A program made the position numbers and the translations under genes. Below are positions 1-12,352 of a stretch of 64,000 bases of DNA, one piece after another. Position 1 is the stretch's first letter. Each line of letters opens with the position of its first letter. Under the pieces are notes generated by a model, which was not told the DNA's origin, did not search any database, and saw only the letters and a program-made list of their open reading frames with translations. This stretch comes from Bimastos eiseni (Eukaryota > Annelida > Clitellata > Crassiclitellata > Lumbricidae). Location of the stretch: contig OY365809.1 of the NCBI GenBank assembly GCA_959347315.1, forward strand, positions 45,131,447-45,195,446. The letters run 5' to 3'.

Positions 1-1430
1 GTTGCCGTTCTTCTATGTATGGTTCTATGGTGATTCGGATACGGTAACATTCATTCGACTTACCCATGCCAGTGGTACAGTTCGAAGATCCATTACACGA
101 TGCGATATTTAGTGTATTGTCGGAACTGTCCGATAAATTTTCGTGAGCATCGGACGCCATTGTCAGTGCCTAAACAAACACATTGGAGTTATTGCAAAAT
201 GGCTGTCAAATACATCAGTGTTCATTCCATCTAATATGTGAAGTGCTGTGTCATCTGTGCTATCAAACTAATGAGAGTATGAGAGAAATTTCGAAATATA
301 ATTATGTGATTGTGATCAGGGATTGCTACAGCGAAAATCTGATAAGTCGAAATACACAGGACGAGAGTAAAAGTATCATCTTAAACAATTTGGATGTTTA
401 TCGATTTTCGTAGGCCTATTAACCGAATTCGTATTACTCGAATTTAATATTAACCGAATTTTGTATTGACCGACCTTAGTATTAATCTAAGTCGTATCAA
501 CCGTATTTCGTATTAATTGAATTCGTATTGATAAAATTTCTTCATAAGCCTAGTTTTTGTATTACGAAAATTTCGTATATTTGGTATAGACCGAAGTTTG
601 CATTAACCGAATGCCGTCTTAGCCATAAAGGAACCGTCAATGCCTCAGACTATCCAGAAACAGGTTCTGACTGGAGGTCTTGTGAGCTGAAAATGATGCG
701 CACTCACGCATGTATATATATAGATGTTCTTTTTCTTATTAATATTATTATTGTCATTAATGTCGTAATTGCATGACTGTCAACAGTTAAATTCGATTCC
801 TGCAATGACATGACATCAGTCGTTCAAGTTTTAGTTGTAATCAAACTGAGGGTTGTCAGTTTGAAATCAAAGAAAAAATATTATTGTTATTATAATCATT
901 ATTTTAACTATTACAATTGTTATTATTGCGATCATTGTCATCGTCATCATTATTTTAAAATTACCATGCATTAATATAGTGTCACAATCTAATGATCAGG
1001 CAGTAATAATTATTGTATGAAGCACTACAAAGGCCATATCAGTACAATATATGTATGAGCTAATGAATGATTCTAACAAATAAAACGGACAGTTCGTATA
1101 TTAGAAAAATCTAGTAAGTGTCAGCATGCCATCGTAATAACCACTGTTAAGCTCATACACATGACTTGACTCGATAACTTGATACTGTGAGGCGAATGCA
1201 AGCGAACAGATGATCCTTATTATCCAGATTATCCAGATCCAGATTATCCTGGTAATTATCTCCTAGGTCCTACGAAACAAGTCTTACTTACAGTTTAATA
1301 TGGCTGTAATAAAAGGAATCGTTGAATGAATCCAATTACATATCAATGCGGCAAGTTAGTAGCATTAGTTTAGCTGTAACGCTATAATAACACTGTGCAT
1401 TGTCCATCGAGCCTTTGTGCTACCCGGTGT
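1..1430. other. Non-coding AT-rich flank
   Basis: No open frame here has splice context or recognisable domains. Positions 410-615 hold a degenerate tandem repeat, annotated separately. Positions 720-880 end in a GTCAGTTTGAAAT segment that resembles the tail of the SINE-like copies at 12.7 kb and 54.2 kb. A short CCAGATTATC repeat lies near 1220-1250. This may be intergenic DNA or a far-upstream intron of the zinc-finger gene. Confidence 0.6.
410..615. repeat. Degenerate tandem repeat, ATTAACCGAATTTCGT-like
   Basis: Units of about 15-18 bp recur with the core (A/T)TAACCGAATT(T)CGTATT, diverging along the array. About ten imperfect copies are visible. A TAGGCCTA octamer lies at its left edge. 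Confidence 0.7.
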
Positions 1431-1500
1431 TAGTCACAAGCCTGGGCGAAGGAGGAGGGTTGCGCTGATGGTCCTTGTTGTCCCCCAGAGGTAGTTAGAG
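1425..1500 (-). repeat. Copy of the ~105-bp 'GGCTTGGGACTGGCACTG' dispersed repeat
   Basis: Reverse-oriented, truncated member of a family found about ten times in the window. It shares the CAAGCCTGG...AAGGAGGAGGG...GCGCTGATG core with the copies at 13.3 kb and 36.0 kb. Confidence 0.6.
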
Positions 1501-1593
1501 AGGTGCGCATTTTTCACAACAGCGCTCAAATTCAGAAAAAACAATAATTGAATAAAAAAGATGATGCAAATTTTAATAGAATGTAAAGCTATA

Positions 1594-1950
1594 TTTTTAT
1601 GGAACAGCTGAAGCAAACTTAATATCGAGCAATGCTTAAACTTGACAGAGTTTGTCTAAAATTTCGTATTAGTTTTTTTAATATTTTAATTAAATTACAA
1701 CTCCGTTACTTTGATTTACATGTATTTACAACTTCAGTATTTTATTTAAAAATACACTGTCCTTAATTTGCAGATAAGTTTTTATAGAGCTGCTGAGGCA
1801 CACTTAATATTGAGCAATGCTTAAATTTGACAGAGTTGGCCTAAAATTTCATTCTTGGTCCTTAATAATTTTAATGAAACACAGTTCCGTTACTATGATT
1901 TGCTTACATTCACAACTCCGTTATTTTATTTAAAAATACACAGTTTAAAG
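1594..1950. repeat. Tandem duplication, period ~184 bp
   Basis: Two adjacent copies begin near 1594 and 1779. Shared landmarks include GAGCAATGCTTAAA (1627 and 1811), TTGACAGAGTT, CTAAAATTTC, CTCCGTTA/TTCCGTTA and TTATTTAAAAATACAC. They differ by scattered substitutions and small indels, so the duplication is not recent. Confidence 0.85.
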
Positions 1951-2311
1951 TACTGTCACTGTTCATAATTAGTGCTTAATTATTATTGAGTGTACATAGC
2001 AATATGATGCAGCAATCCCAATTATTCTAATGATAAATTGTTTCATTTGTGCTATGAACTGATCTCATTTATTTAAAGTCACGGAGTGGTAAATCATGAT
2101 CAACTATCCGTCGAATCATATCTTGAACTCATTGGTTAAATTCAGGTGCGAGAATGATGTAAGTGACAAAACAGACACAGACATTCCATTTCAAATTTCA
2201 TATTTCAAATCTGAGCTCTGTTGTGAAAAATACCCAGATATCAATTTTATAGTTAGCACCCCGCCACTGGGTCATTTATTCGTACGCATCGCTGCCACAC
2301 GATTGACATCA

Positions 2312-2385
2312 GGAACTGATGATGATGATGACGACGATGATGATGATGACGATGACGATGATGATGACGATGATGATGATGATTG
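2312..2385. repeat. (GAT)n/(GAC)n microsatellite
   Basis: A 70-bp trinucleotide tract. It gives spurious poly-Asp and poly-Met/Thr reading frames and is not evidence for a gene. Confidence 0.95.
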
Positions 2386-3144
2386 AGCAACGTGCACACG
2401 TACCCTTATCTATCTTCTATCCACACAATCCTATCTCCACGATACAACATCCATCAAGGTGTCCACTGTACCTGAACAGACGACAATCTTTGGCGGTCGA
2501 CGTTTATCACGTTTCATGTGATATTAAACAATCGCTGAATGGCGGTTGAGTTGAGACACGCGCAAGTGCGAGTGAGGCGAGTGAGAGGCAGAGGAGAATG
2601 ATGGGGAGAATGATGAGAAGAATGATGGGAGAATGGGGTAACTCGCTCGGGTGCTGTGGCAGGAGTATTGGATCTAAGGCTTCGGTTGGCGAATGTGTCA
2701 TTTGTTTACCAGCCGAGATCGCTTTACTTTGGCTTATCGATGAAGCGACGTTTAGGCAGGCAATTAAGTAGAAAGTATGGCGTGGACTGACTTGTGGGTC
2801 TACGCTGTGTGATAGGCAGTAATGTGATTAGGCAGGTAGTTTTGTTATTAAGTAATTGGCCGGAATGTCTCACGTGTAGGCAAGCAGCTCTGAAATGGGT
2901 TGATAGACAGATGGAGCCAGTTTAAGTCAAAGGGGCCGGGCTGGGAACCTTTTTGACTTAAAATGGCACCATATTGATATTTTATAATGATAAATGATTA
3001 ATTCAAAGTCACTTGCTTCCATCTAATGTGATCGCAATGCTTTTACATGTGACCGATTTGAGTTTCTGTCCAACAGGCATCAAAGGTCGAATGTAATGAC
3101 TATGACTCTGACTAAAAAACTTCTATAGCGGCATAGCCATAATC

Positions 3145-3212
3145 ACTGCATTACATTGATGTAATGAAATGTAATGTAATGTAGTGTAATGTATTGTAAT
3201 GTAATGTAATAG
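3145..3212. repeat. TAATG pentamer repeat
   Basis: About twelve imperfect GTAAT/TAATG units in a row. Confidence 0.85.
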
Positions 3213-3529
3213 CATAGCCATATAGCTTCGCTCCAAATCAGCAGCGCTCTCAACGATCGTCTGTGCTTGGGCCACAGAACAGGAAAGACGTAAGGTGTCT
3301 CCGGAACTGGGAAGGGTAGAGGGCTAGTAATTCCAGGCGCAGGTACTGTGTAAGCAGTTTCAGGCTGAGGGGCAAACGTATTCAAGGCTCGTGGATGTGA
3401 CCGTAACATAGCCCATACGCATAGCAAGCAGATGGCAGAAAGAGGAAGATCGCAAGGAGGTGCTTCATTGCGGGTAAAGAGGACACCAGAATGCAGAAAA
3501 ACCTCAGGAGGATGGGGTAGCCATCCCAA

Positions 3530-3625
3530 CCGTAATCGCATCGTGATCTCCAAACTTCTAAAGCGCTATTTGAAAGCCAAGTGCAGGGCACCAGCTTACT
3601 CACGAGATCAGTTGCGCATAAGGGA
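3530..3625 (-). repeat. Dispersed repeat, copy 1 of 3 (CTGGTGCCCTGC ... GATTACG)
   Basis: On the reverse strand it reads CTCGTGAGTAAGCTGGTGCC, then a GCTTTC...GCGCTTTAGAAG stretch, ending in GGAGATCACGATGCGATTAC. The + strand copies at 42.57 kb and 46.23 kb have the same order of blocks. The 3' GATTACG tail repeats suggest a SINE-like element. Confidence 0.7.
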
Positions 3626-4224
3626 AACGGTTTTGAACTGGATACACTGTTGGAAGTTCCCCCAGATTCAGTGAATGGGTCTGGCACTCCAACGATCTTG
3701 CTCCCCATGCAACAGAAGGATTTCGCCCAAGCTAAAATAATGATAGCGACAGTTCAGTATTGTAATTTATGACTCAAATAATGATTATCGAGGCATGTCT
3801 GACTCACATTGCACCAATAAATTACGCTCTAACACCAACTCAACTAAGACCGAAAGAAAGAGAGAGAATGAGACAGACAAGCAGACAGACAGACGGACAG
3901 ACAAACGGACAGCCTCTTGGGATGTGTGCCAACCTAAAATAGTCGTATTCTTCTGTTTTTTAATTATATAGCGCCGGGTTAAAAGGCAAGATGCGCCCAA
4001 TGCTTTTAAACCGTGGTTGAGCCGTGTAGTGATAAATTATAGTCACGAGGATTCTCGATGGATGGTCTGTGCACGCTTTCAATCACGATTGATATACAGA
4101 GAATTGCATCTCATGTGGGAAGCATATATATTTTTGTAGAGCTGTGTTGACCTACGGTGGACGTCATCACTGTTTGGCTGTTTGTGATCTGTAGGCCCTT
4201 CGATGGCCTAATGGATGATTTTGC

Positions 4225-4284
4225 GAATAGGAGAGAGAGAGAGAGAGGTGAAGGTAGAGGGGAAAAGAGAGAGAGAGAGAGAGA

Positions 4285-4326
<42 letters not shown>

Positions 4327-4806
4327 CATGGGCAGATACAGACATAGTGGCAGAGACAGAGAAAAATACAGAGACAGATCAACTGAACTGATGTTATTCG
4401 AGAAAGAGACAGACAGACAGACAGACACAAACAGACAAACGCAAAGAGAGTGACAGACTGAAAGACAACGACACAGACAGACACAGCGAGACAGACAATA
4501 GCAGAGGCAGAAAGCAGTCGGTCTTTGACCAACGCGGTTGAAGAGGTATGATGCTCTCTCAAGAGCAATTGGAAGACGCAAGACAAGAGGCGGGAAGGAG
4601 GAGGAGGACGAGGAGGAGGACGAGGAGGAGGACGAGGAGGAGGACGAGGAGGAGAAGGAGGAGAAAGAGGGGAAGATGGGTAAAATGGGAAGATTGGACA
4701 GAGAAAGAAAGAAAGTTAAAAGCAGAAAGAGAGAGGCAAAGATAAGCATAGAGAAAGACAGAGAGACCGAGAGAGACATAGAGAAACACACACACACTTA
4801 CAGAGA

Positions 4807-4842
<36 letters not shown>

Positions 4843-4870
4843 AAGAGCGAGAGAGAGAGAGAGAGGCTAG
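4225..4870. repeat. Purine-rich microsatellite block (GA, GACA, GGA)
   Basis: (GA)n at 4225-4324, (GACA)n near 4410-4500, (GGA)n near 4590-4665 and again (GA)n to 4865. Long frames on both strands here (Ser/Leu-rich one way, Arg/Glu-rich the other) are products of the low-complexity sequence. Confidence 0.95.
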
Positions 4871-5099
4871 GAGGAGCAAGGAGGAGAATGAGGGTTTTGT
4901 GATATTAGTTCTTGGAGTCAATCAGAAGAGCCTCTTTTAACGATTGACTCTATCAACGAGATTTGCGGCGCCAACGACGTCTGTGGGCTGCTTTTTATAT
5001 ATTGATTATGTATAAAACATATATATATATATATACATTATGTATGCATTGCATGTATGTATTTGTGTGTCTGTGTTTATATATGCATCTATTATCTAT

Positions 5100-5362
5100 A
5101 TAAGCGTGTGAGTGTGTGTGAGTGTGTGTGAGTGTGTGTGAGTGTGTGTGAGTGTGTGTGAGTGTGTGTGAGTGTGTTTGAGTGTGTGTTAGTGTGTGTT
5201 AGTGTGTGTTAGTGTGTGTTAGTGTGTGTTAGTTTGTGTTAGTGTGTGTGTTAGCGTGTGAGTGTGTGTTAGTGGGTGTTAGTGTGTGTGAGTGTGTGTT
5301 AGTGTGTGTGAGTGTGTGTGAGTGTGTGTTAGTGTGTGTGAGTGTGTGTGAGTGTGTGTGTA
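5100..5362. repeat. AGTGTGTGTG/AGTGTGTGTT 10-bp minisatellite
   Basis: About 25 units of AGTGTGTGT(G/T). The array changes from the G-ending to the T-ending variant at about 5190 and then mixes both, which suggests local unit amplification. Confidence 0.9.
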
Positions 5363-5369
5363 TCCGCTT

Positions 5370-6360
5370 GAATACATTTGATGTATACATGTATCTTATG
5401 TTCATTTGGCTCCCGTTAAACTCTTCATAAATATCTATTCAAAAGAAATAACAAAATTCTCCGTTTATGATCTGATGCGATTCGATCTGGATTCAGATCT
5501 AGATCTGATTCTCAATCTACTCAGAGTACCTACCTCTCCAAACACGATTGTAGAACAACACTGACGTCTTCTGTCCAATCCAAGACAATACAGTCACCCC
5601 ACCCCTTCTATGGCCCGTGAGAGTCCGAATGCAATGAAGCAAAAGTCCTAATTCCTCCGACTATTCCAGTCGCAGATCCCCTCTCGAGGGCAATTTATGG
5701 AAATTTTTGGCTGTTGTGTGGAAAAGTTTCCGAATTATATTCCAGCGGTGCGAGTCTCAACGCTCCAAACGATCGCAAGTTCCATCGAAATAATGACGTT
5801 TCTATTTGATAAACGGCTACCTTGGCAAGTCTCGACGAACTACTGGCAATTGCGAGCCATCGAATCGACCTAATGGCAAGTAGCGATTATCTAAAGGTAT
5901 TCATCAACCGCCATCCGACCTAGTCTCGAGCAGATCTCGGGTTTCATTGGCAAGTGTCGACTACCTTTAGCAGCAACCTCTACTAGCCAGCCACCAAACT
6001 TGCAGTTATCGATACTCGCCAACCGAACTGAAGGCGAGTCTAAAATGCCAGCATACGGCAAGACTGAAATTCCAAATGGCAGGTCTCAATTATCCAATGG
6101 CGAGTGAAAATACGAAATGGCAGGTCTTGGCTGCCTAGCGGCAAGGCTACGACTACTTATACGAAAATCGGTTTGGAATCTGTCGTGTAGACTCGCCCAC
6201 GTTTAACGAACGTATTGGCAATTAAAGTCTGACAGATGCTTGGAAGTCCGACTCGCCTTAAACGGAACTACTTAGGGGCTTAAATAGGATAACCCTGAAA
6301 CGTATGTCGCGGTGGAGCGCCCCGCCTACGACGTCCATGCCAGAGAATAAGAGTTGTCGA
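5370..6360. repeat. Non-coding; degenerate ATGGCAAGTCTCGA-type repeats
   Basis: No gene is seen. Between about 5820 and 6150 the words TGGCAAGT, TGGCAGGT and TGGCGAGT recur every 20-50 bp, usually followed by CTCGA or CGACTA. This is an old, heavily mutated minisatellite. Confidence 0.55.
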
Positions 6361-6414
6361 CGTATTAGTTATTAATGGTGCAGAAACGCCGCATTGCATC
6401 TAAAGTAGGAAGAT

Positions 6415-6800
6415 GAAGAGGAGGAGGAGGAGGAGTAGCAGAAGGAGGAGGAGTAGAAGGAGGAGGAGGAATGGGAGAGGAGGGCGAAGAAAAACAGTAT
6501 GAGAGGACGAAGGATATGCTGAGAAGTAAAAAAAATGATGATAATGATGATGATGATGATGATGATGATGACGATGACGACGATGACGATGATGAAGATG
6601 ATGATGGTGATGATGATGACGACGACGACGACGACAGCGGTGATGATGACAATGATGATAATGACGATAATGATGATGATGATGATGATCATTGTCATAA
6701 TGATGATGACAATGATGATGACGATGAAAACGATGAAAAGGATGGAAATGATGATAATGATGATGACAACAACGACGACGATGAGTTGGAGGAGGAAGCG
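6415..6800. repeat. (GGA)n and (GAT/GAC)n tracts
   Basis: Trinucleotide tracts create a 147-residue Asp-rich frame on the + strand and His/Ser/Ile-rich frames on the - strand. No start context, splice sites or non-repetitive conserved segment supports a gene. Confidence 0.9.
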
Positions 6801-7240
6801 AGTGAAGAGGAGAATGAGGGAATGAGGAACAAAAGGACGAGGATGGAATACTTTTCCAGCGGCGGAAAAGTAGATCCATTTTCCATGCGAATGAATGGAA
6901 GGACACGGATCTGAGAGGAAAAGAGGGAAAGAGAGAGTGAAACTGGATACGACTGATTGAGATGGAGAGAAGTTCTTTTGCCATTGATCGAATCTCTCTT
7001 CTGTATTTCAACGAGATATAACTTATTCTTATTCTTCTTTGATAAAGTCAGCTGTTGACTTGTTCACGCTACTCCGCCTTCAAAGGCTTCCTTTTTCTCT
7101 CTCTCTGTTGGTGTCTCCTATGGCATCGTTTTATATGCAGAATCACGAACACTACTTGAAAATGCCACACCCTCTGTCTGTCTGTCTACCTGTATATATG
7201 TCTGTTTGTATATTTGTCTAGCTGTGTGGGTGTCTGTGTA

Positions 7241-7245
7241 CATGT

Positions 7246-7312
<67 letters not shown>

Positions 7313-7316
7313 CCGG

Positions 7317-7354
<38 letters not shown>

Positions 7355-7376
7355 TGTCTGTCTGTCTGTCTGTCTA
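7241..7376. repeat. (TGCC)n/(TGTC)n microsatellite
   Basis: A run of about 33 tetranucleotides, mostly TGCC with a single CGG interruption, then TGTC. Confidence 0.95.
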
Positions 7377-7944
7377 CATATCTATTCGAGTGATCTACTT
7401 TTAAGCATCGCTTGTGTCGAGTCACGATGCGATGTCATTATCATCAAAGACAAATGAGGAAGAGGTAGATGACAACGATGAAGAGGAGTAGCAGCATGAA
7501 GAGGAATAGGGATGTAAATAGAGGAGGAAGAAAATAGGGAGGGAATAAAGAGGTGGTGGAGGAAGAGGAGGAAAAATAGGCGAAGGGAAGAGTGGAGCAC
7601 GATGAATAGGGAAAAGAGGTAAGTAAATCTTTGTCGGAGAGTATAGAGCAAGGGATAAAGTACAGGAAGAAGAGAGAGTGATGAGGAGAAAGGAGGAGCA
7701 GTAGGAGAAGGAGAAGGATTAGAATGACGAGGATGAGTAGGAGGAGAAGAAGGAGAAATGGAAGGAGGAGGAGGGCGAGTAGGAGTAGGTGGAGATGGAA
7801 TAGAAGAAGGAGGAAGAAGAAATTCACAAGACGAAATTCAATATTATTTACGGACAAGACGGACCAACAGCCTGACAGATTCACCGAATTGAGCGCGGTC
7901 TCTGTCTAGTTCCACGGTCTCGCCTGGCTATCTATAAGGCAGCG

Positions 7945-8115
7945 TTGTGCTTCCTTCAATCTGGAACGAGCTCTCACTTGCGCTCCGCTCCTAGCTTGTG
8001 GCCCAACCGTCAGGGTTTTACAAGTCCCTCAAGTCTTATTTTCTCTAGTCATCGCTGGGCTGAAAGCACTCCTTAGAAAGATCTCTAAGGGCGCTATGTA
8101 AAAGCTCAGAATGAA
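7945..8115 (+). mobile_element. LINE 3' remnant (ORF2 C-terminus plus tail)
   Basis: One frame, with interruptions, reads PSIWNELSLALRS ... FYKSLKSYFL. This is the WN-LP-LR ... FK-LK pattern typical of the C-terminus of L2/CR1-type non-LTR ORF2 proteins. It is followed by a GGGCGCTATGTAAAAG tail related to the other GGCGCTATATAAAT tails in the window. Confidence 0.65.
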
Positions 8116-8119
8116 TCAA

Positions 8120-9540
8120 ATTAATTTTAGCTATTATTAATAACTATATTGTCTTTCACAAATATAGATGGATCACAGTTTTAAATTAAAGTATCAGCAT
8201 CGTTTCATTTTTCAAATCTATGGATCAAACAAAAGGTTTAGGATTGCTGACTATTTCCTCCATCAAACAATTTCCGATGCCTCCCCAAACCAAATAAACC
8301 GAGTTTTATAGGCTAAGGATCTACAAGTCCTTTCTAAGAGAAACCGATTTGAGGCTATAACAAAAGGACCTAGGATGGAATCCTGGGGACACCAATGTGA
8401 AACTCAATGGGACCTAGAAGGCTAGAAGAGCCAGATTCAGCCAATAACCACAGCGTTTGAGCGTTCAGATATAAAAGTTTGGAGCCACTCTAGAGGTTGG
8501 CCAACAGAATATGGAGGCGCTGAGAAAAGATGAAGTGGCCCACATAGCCTAAGACAGCGATTACTTTGTGCTACCATTGTCTTTGCCTCATATAGCCTAT
8601 ACTTAGATCACGAATGGCTCCTTCATCATCATAGTTGACTGAAGGCGTTCGATCGCCAGACGTCCTTCCATTCGCTACATGGCGATCGTGTAGTGCCGAC
8701 GAAATAATAAATTATTATTGCATCCAAATAAAATGCAAAATAAAGACAATGATCTGTTCCAATAGAACTCCCGCTCAATCAAGTCAGTAAGTACTGTTTA
8801 TGGCTAATGTTATTCAATCTGAACTGTCTTGTACAATCTCTACACCGCTGCTTACTGTATTGAAAGACAATGCATGGTAGCCCTGCTAGCAAGACTGTCG
8901 GTACCTTTAAAGTCTTTTTCTTCCCTATTGCTCTCACTCCAAATTATTGTGATTGTAATTACAACCATTTGTATAGCGCCATTGAGGGCAAGCTACTTCT
9001 AGGGTTCTTTACATGACAATTTGCTACAAATAATAAAACTAATTATCGACATTACATAGAAAGCACGATTTTAACTGCTTTTTGCAAGCAGGGAGTGCTT
9101 GGGTTTTCTGAATGGCTGCAGGGAAACTGTTGGGAGGATCGTGGGCATCGACTCGAAAAGTCCGATCGCCTAGTTGATAATCAATGTAGGCTTATGATTT
9201 TCACTCATATGTTCAGTGAATGAATTTGGGGGTTTGGGAAGGTTCAATTCCCAGTTCATTTTTCAACCCCGCCAGTTAATTCTAACAGTTACCTTGGGGT
9301 TCAAGAAAAATCCCTACATCTGCTTTCAGTGGCTTAATGTGTCCTGACATGCCTAGCTAAGATTCAAATTCATTTTCAACCGTTCCCTATTTCAAATCTG
9401 ACAATTTAAACCCTGCAATATGTTATTCCGTTGGGTTCAATAAAAACAGAACCAGTTAAATAGGAAATGATAATTAAGTGCATATAAATTATTCCAGTGA
9501 AATAATTGTTGACGGGTGATTTTTCAATTATTTAATTTAT
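8120..9540. other. Non-coding stretch
   Basis: No repeat array or coding signal was recognised. A partial GCGCC tail-like word (TATAGCGCCATTGAGGGCAAG) near 8970-8990 may be a LINE-tail trace. Confidence 0.5.
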
Positions 9541-9628
9541 TTTTTTAAATTAAAATTGCGAACGCTATCAATTCCCTCTGAGTCTGTCAATGATGGACCG
9601 ATGGACACTGTCCCAAGTGTAAGGAATC

Positions 9629-9678
9629 AACATATTCCCCATCAGACCAAAATTTTTTGGTCTGATGGGGAATATGTT
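9629..9678. repeat. Perfect palindrome, 24-bp arms with a 2-bp spacer
   Basis: The left arm 9629-9652 (AACATATTCCCCATCAGACC followed by four A) is the exact reverse complement of the right arm 9655-9678. The symmetry weakens outward: GTAAGGAATC on the left against GATATCCCTTAC on the right, with an ATCCCATGGGAT self-palindrome inserted. It may be the centre of a MITE or a hairpin-forming site. Confidence 0.95.
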
Positions 9679-9959
9679 ATCCCATGGGATATCCCTTACC
9701 TGACATTGGAGGCATTTGCCTTCGGAACACCCCATCTGAACCACCTGGCGAATACCAAGTGAAATTTGTTTGCCATGGGTGATTTCGTCTAGGAATTTGG
9801 ACAGTTTGGCCAATTGAACTGAGAACATAAATTGCGAGTACTGATCTATAGTTGTCGGAAAAGAGAAGTGTGTTGGGTCCATAGTGTTCAATATAAGCAA
9901 AAAATCGTTTAATAAGTCGGAGATAATGATTTAGGCCCCTACTTTTGAATTTCAACATA

Positions 9960-11880
9960 AATTCATCTAAACGTACAAAGTAGTTATTTGCCTCCGTCCT
10001 GAAACAATCCGAAGTTCTTCCTCGATTAATATTTTAAAATCTAGACCTAAAACTCATCTCTTCACCAAATATTAGAGTTTTGATGGAATATATTTTCAGA
10101 CGTTTCTTTTGATCAGTTTTAAATATGTTTGAGCACCCACGTCGTTTTGTAGAGCCAGCATTAAAACCGATTGGGCAAAGAAGTAACAGCTAAAATATTG
10201 TTAGTGATTTTATGCCTTAGTAGATTATGTCGTAGTTTCTGCCGTTTAATAATGCTTAAAGCTGACACCGTTTCTATAGAATAGCAATTGGACATTGGAT
10301 ATCCTAAACTCAAGGCTTGACTTACAGCATGACTGACTTGGTTATTATGAATGAACTAGGATCTCCCATTATTCCAAGCTTCGCTGACAAATTGCTAAAA
10401 ATAAACCATGCAGCTCGCCGCTAGGTGGCCTAAGTGGTTATAACAGAGTTCAAACTTACAGAAGCTTACTTAGCGCTTTAATAGATTAGGAGGTGCTTTA
10501 AAACATAGAAAACATCAAAAAAGTGTGTGAGGCTTATTTTTTTAATTTTTATTCGAAATATTTCTTAGCTGGAATGCGCCAATCAGGGCGTAGTTCAGAT
10601 TGTGAATGATGTATCACTGCGCATCCTGTTCATTCATAGCTGGGCTCGGTAGAAAAGTAGTTTTCATCCTTACGAGTTAAATCTTCAATTAACAGACGCA
10701 ATGTCTAGTTATCAACATCGAAACACAAATAACTGAAGAAGAAGAATCGGAATATTGTGAAAGGCTGAACATTTAAGACGTTTGGTAGATTTTGAGTGGC
10801 GGAGTAGTACGAAAAATTGCAGGGCTGTGGAGTGTCAACTCCCACGCACTGAAATGAAGTATTTTGCCGAATGTTGCTACAATGGCCGAATGAACGGAGT
10901 TTGATAATCTGTCGTTGTTTTCGGCGGCTTACGGCGATTTCCACAGCTAACCGTCACTTGGTGTTTTTCCAGAATGAAGAAGGTATCTGGCATAGGGTTT
11001 TCTGCCTGCCTTCTGTCTTTTATTTTAGACGCAATCTGCGCGTAACTTGAAACCCACCCGATGTGGGTTAGACTGCCTGCCAGAGTCTAGATACTGGTCA
11101 AGGCTGCGCCTACCATAAGGCTGAGTGAGCAAATCGGGCGCTATGCAAATTGCGTGTTTGTTTGCATGGATGGTTGAGGGTGTGGTGGGTTGGTAAACGG
11201 GTGATGTTGTTGAACAGTGTTGCCGTTTTATTCTGAGCGTTTTTCCGAAAATCTGAATGGGATTGTTGTGGTTTAAAATTGCAAATCGAAGTTTGATACA
11301 ACATACATAAAATCAACGAAGTTAAAAAGTATATTACATCCGAAGAAGAAATGTCTTGCGCATCAGGGTAGGGGATTTGGGAATATTTGGAGAATAATGT
11401 TGACAGAAGTTGCGTTTTATATTGTCCAAAGCGTGGTCTCTAGGTAGTAATTATATTGACAAATGTCATACACCAAATTAGACAAGTTACGCTTGCCAAA
11501 TAGAAATGTACTCAGAAGTTGTTTAAGTTGGTAAGCATGTATCATGCTTGACTGAGCATAGAAACTTCTCAGTGTGGCTGGGGCTTAAATTAGTGCCAAC
11601 GCCTTGCTCTAGAGCTGGATGCTTCAAGCAACCAAATATAAATAGGATTTTATACAATATAATATTTTACAACTTGTAATTATAGTATGCCTTAGTAAAT
11701 CTCAAAGGAATTGTTACAACCTAGTGACTTATCACAGTGCTTAGATAGGAGATGAGTTTAAAGTTTAGATTTTAAAATAATTATTAATCAAGGAGGATCT
11801 TTACAGAACTTTGTTGGTCCAGGAACTATTTACAATCTATAATGAAGAGACCAAATGCTCTAGAATATATATTATGTATG
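9960..11880. other. Non-coding stretch
   Basis: Unique-looking AT-rich sequence. I see no domain-bearing frame, tRNA or clear repeat array. A GGCGCC..CTCTCGAAGGCGCT tail-like word at 11895-11930 lies just beyond. Confidence 0.5.
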
Positions 11881-12221
11881 TATTAGGCTATTTATATGGC
11901 GCCTTATGAGAACCTCTCGAAGGCGCTAAACGTATCATGCATGTCTACCTGGTGATCACCTTTGCTTCCTATGTGTAGGAAGATGGGTTCTTGCAAGGAC
12001 TTCAGTACTTTAGGTCAACCCAGTACCTCTGGATAAAATAAGTACACCCTGAATTCCAAAATGGCCATCACATAATGGCCTTGCTAAGAGATGTATACAT
12101 ATTATGTTCTTTCTGTTTTGCTTTCAATGGCTTCAATCGAATGAATTGAAAGACAGTTTCAGTGCAATGTCTGATGGGGAATTCTCTGATGATTATTTGG
12201 TCTTATTAGATGAAAGTGGAT

Positions 12222-12352
12222 TTTCAGGGAGGGAATCCAAAAGGTGGCAAGGAAGGTAATCGGAAGGTGGCAAGGAAGGTAATCGGAAGGTGGCAAGGAA
12301 GGTAATCGGAAGGTGGCATGGAAGGCAATTGGAAGGTGGCAAGGAAGGATTC
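12222..12352. repeat. 23-bp minisatellite
   Basis: About five to six units of AAGGTGGCAAGGAAGGTAAT(CGG), with one GGCATGG variant. It accounts for the LPSLPPSDYLPCHLP-type repeats in the reverse frames. Confidence 0.9.

Noticed and set aside
2096..2386. 96-codon frame ending in poly-Asp
   Set aside because: A third of it is the GAT microsatellite and the rest has no splice context or recognisable motif.
3143..3708. Two overlapping reverse frames, one with a signal-peptide-like stretch (MKHLLAIFLFLPSAC)
   Set aside because: One end lies in a dispersed SINE-like repeat and the other in a TAATG array. No splice-supported continuation was found, so the hydrophobic stretch is probably chance.
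6471..6914. 147-codon Asp-rich frame
   Set aside because: Produced by trinucleotide repeats; no unique conserved part.
9568..9958. Overlapping reverse frames of 93-110 codons near the palindrome
   Set aside because: They read through the palindrome and have no motif, start context or splice support.
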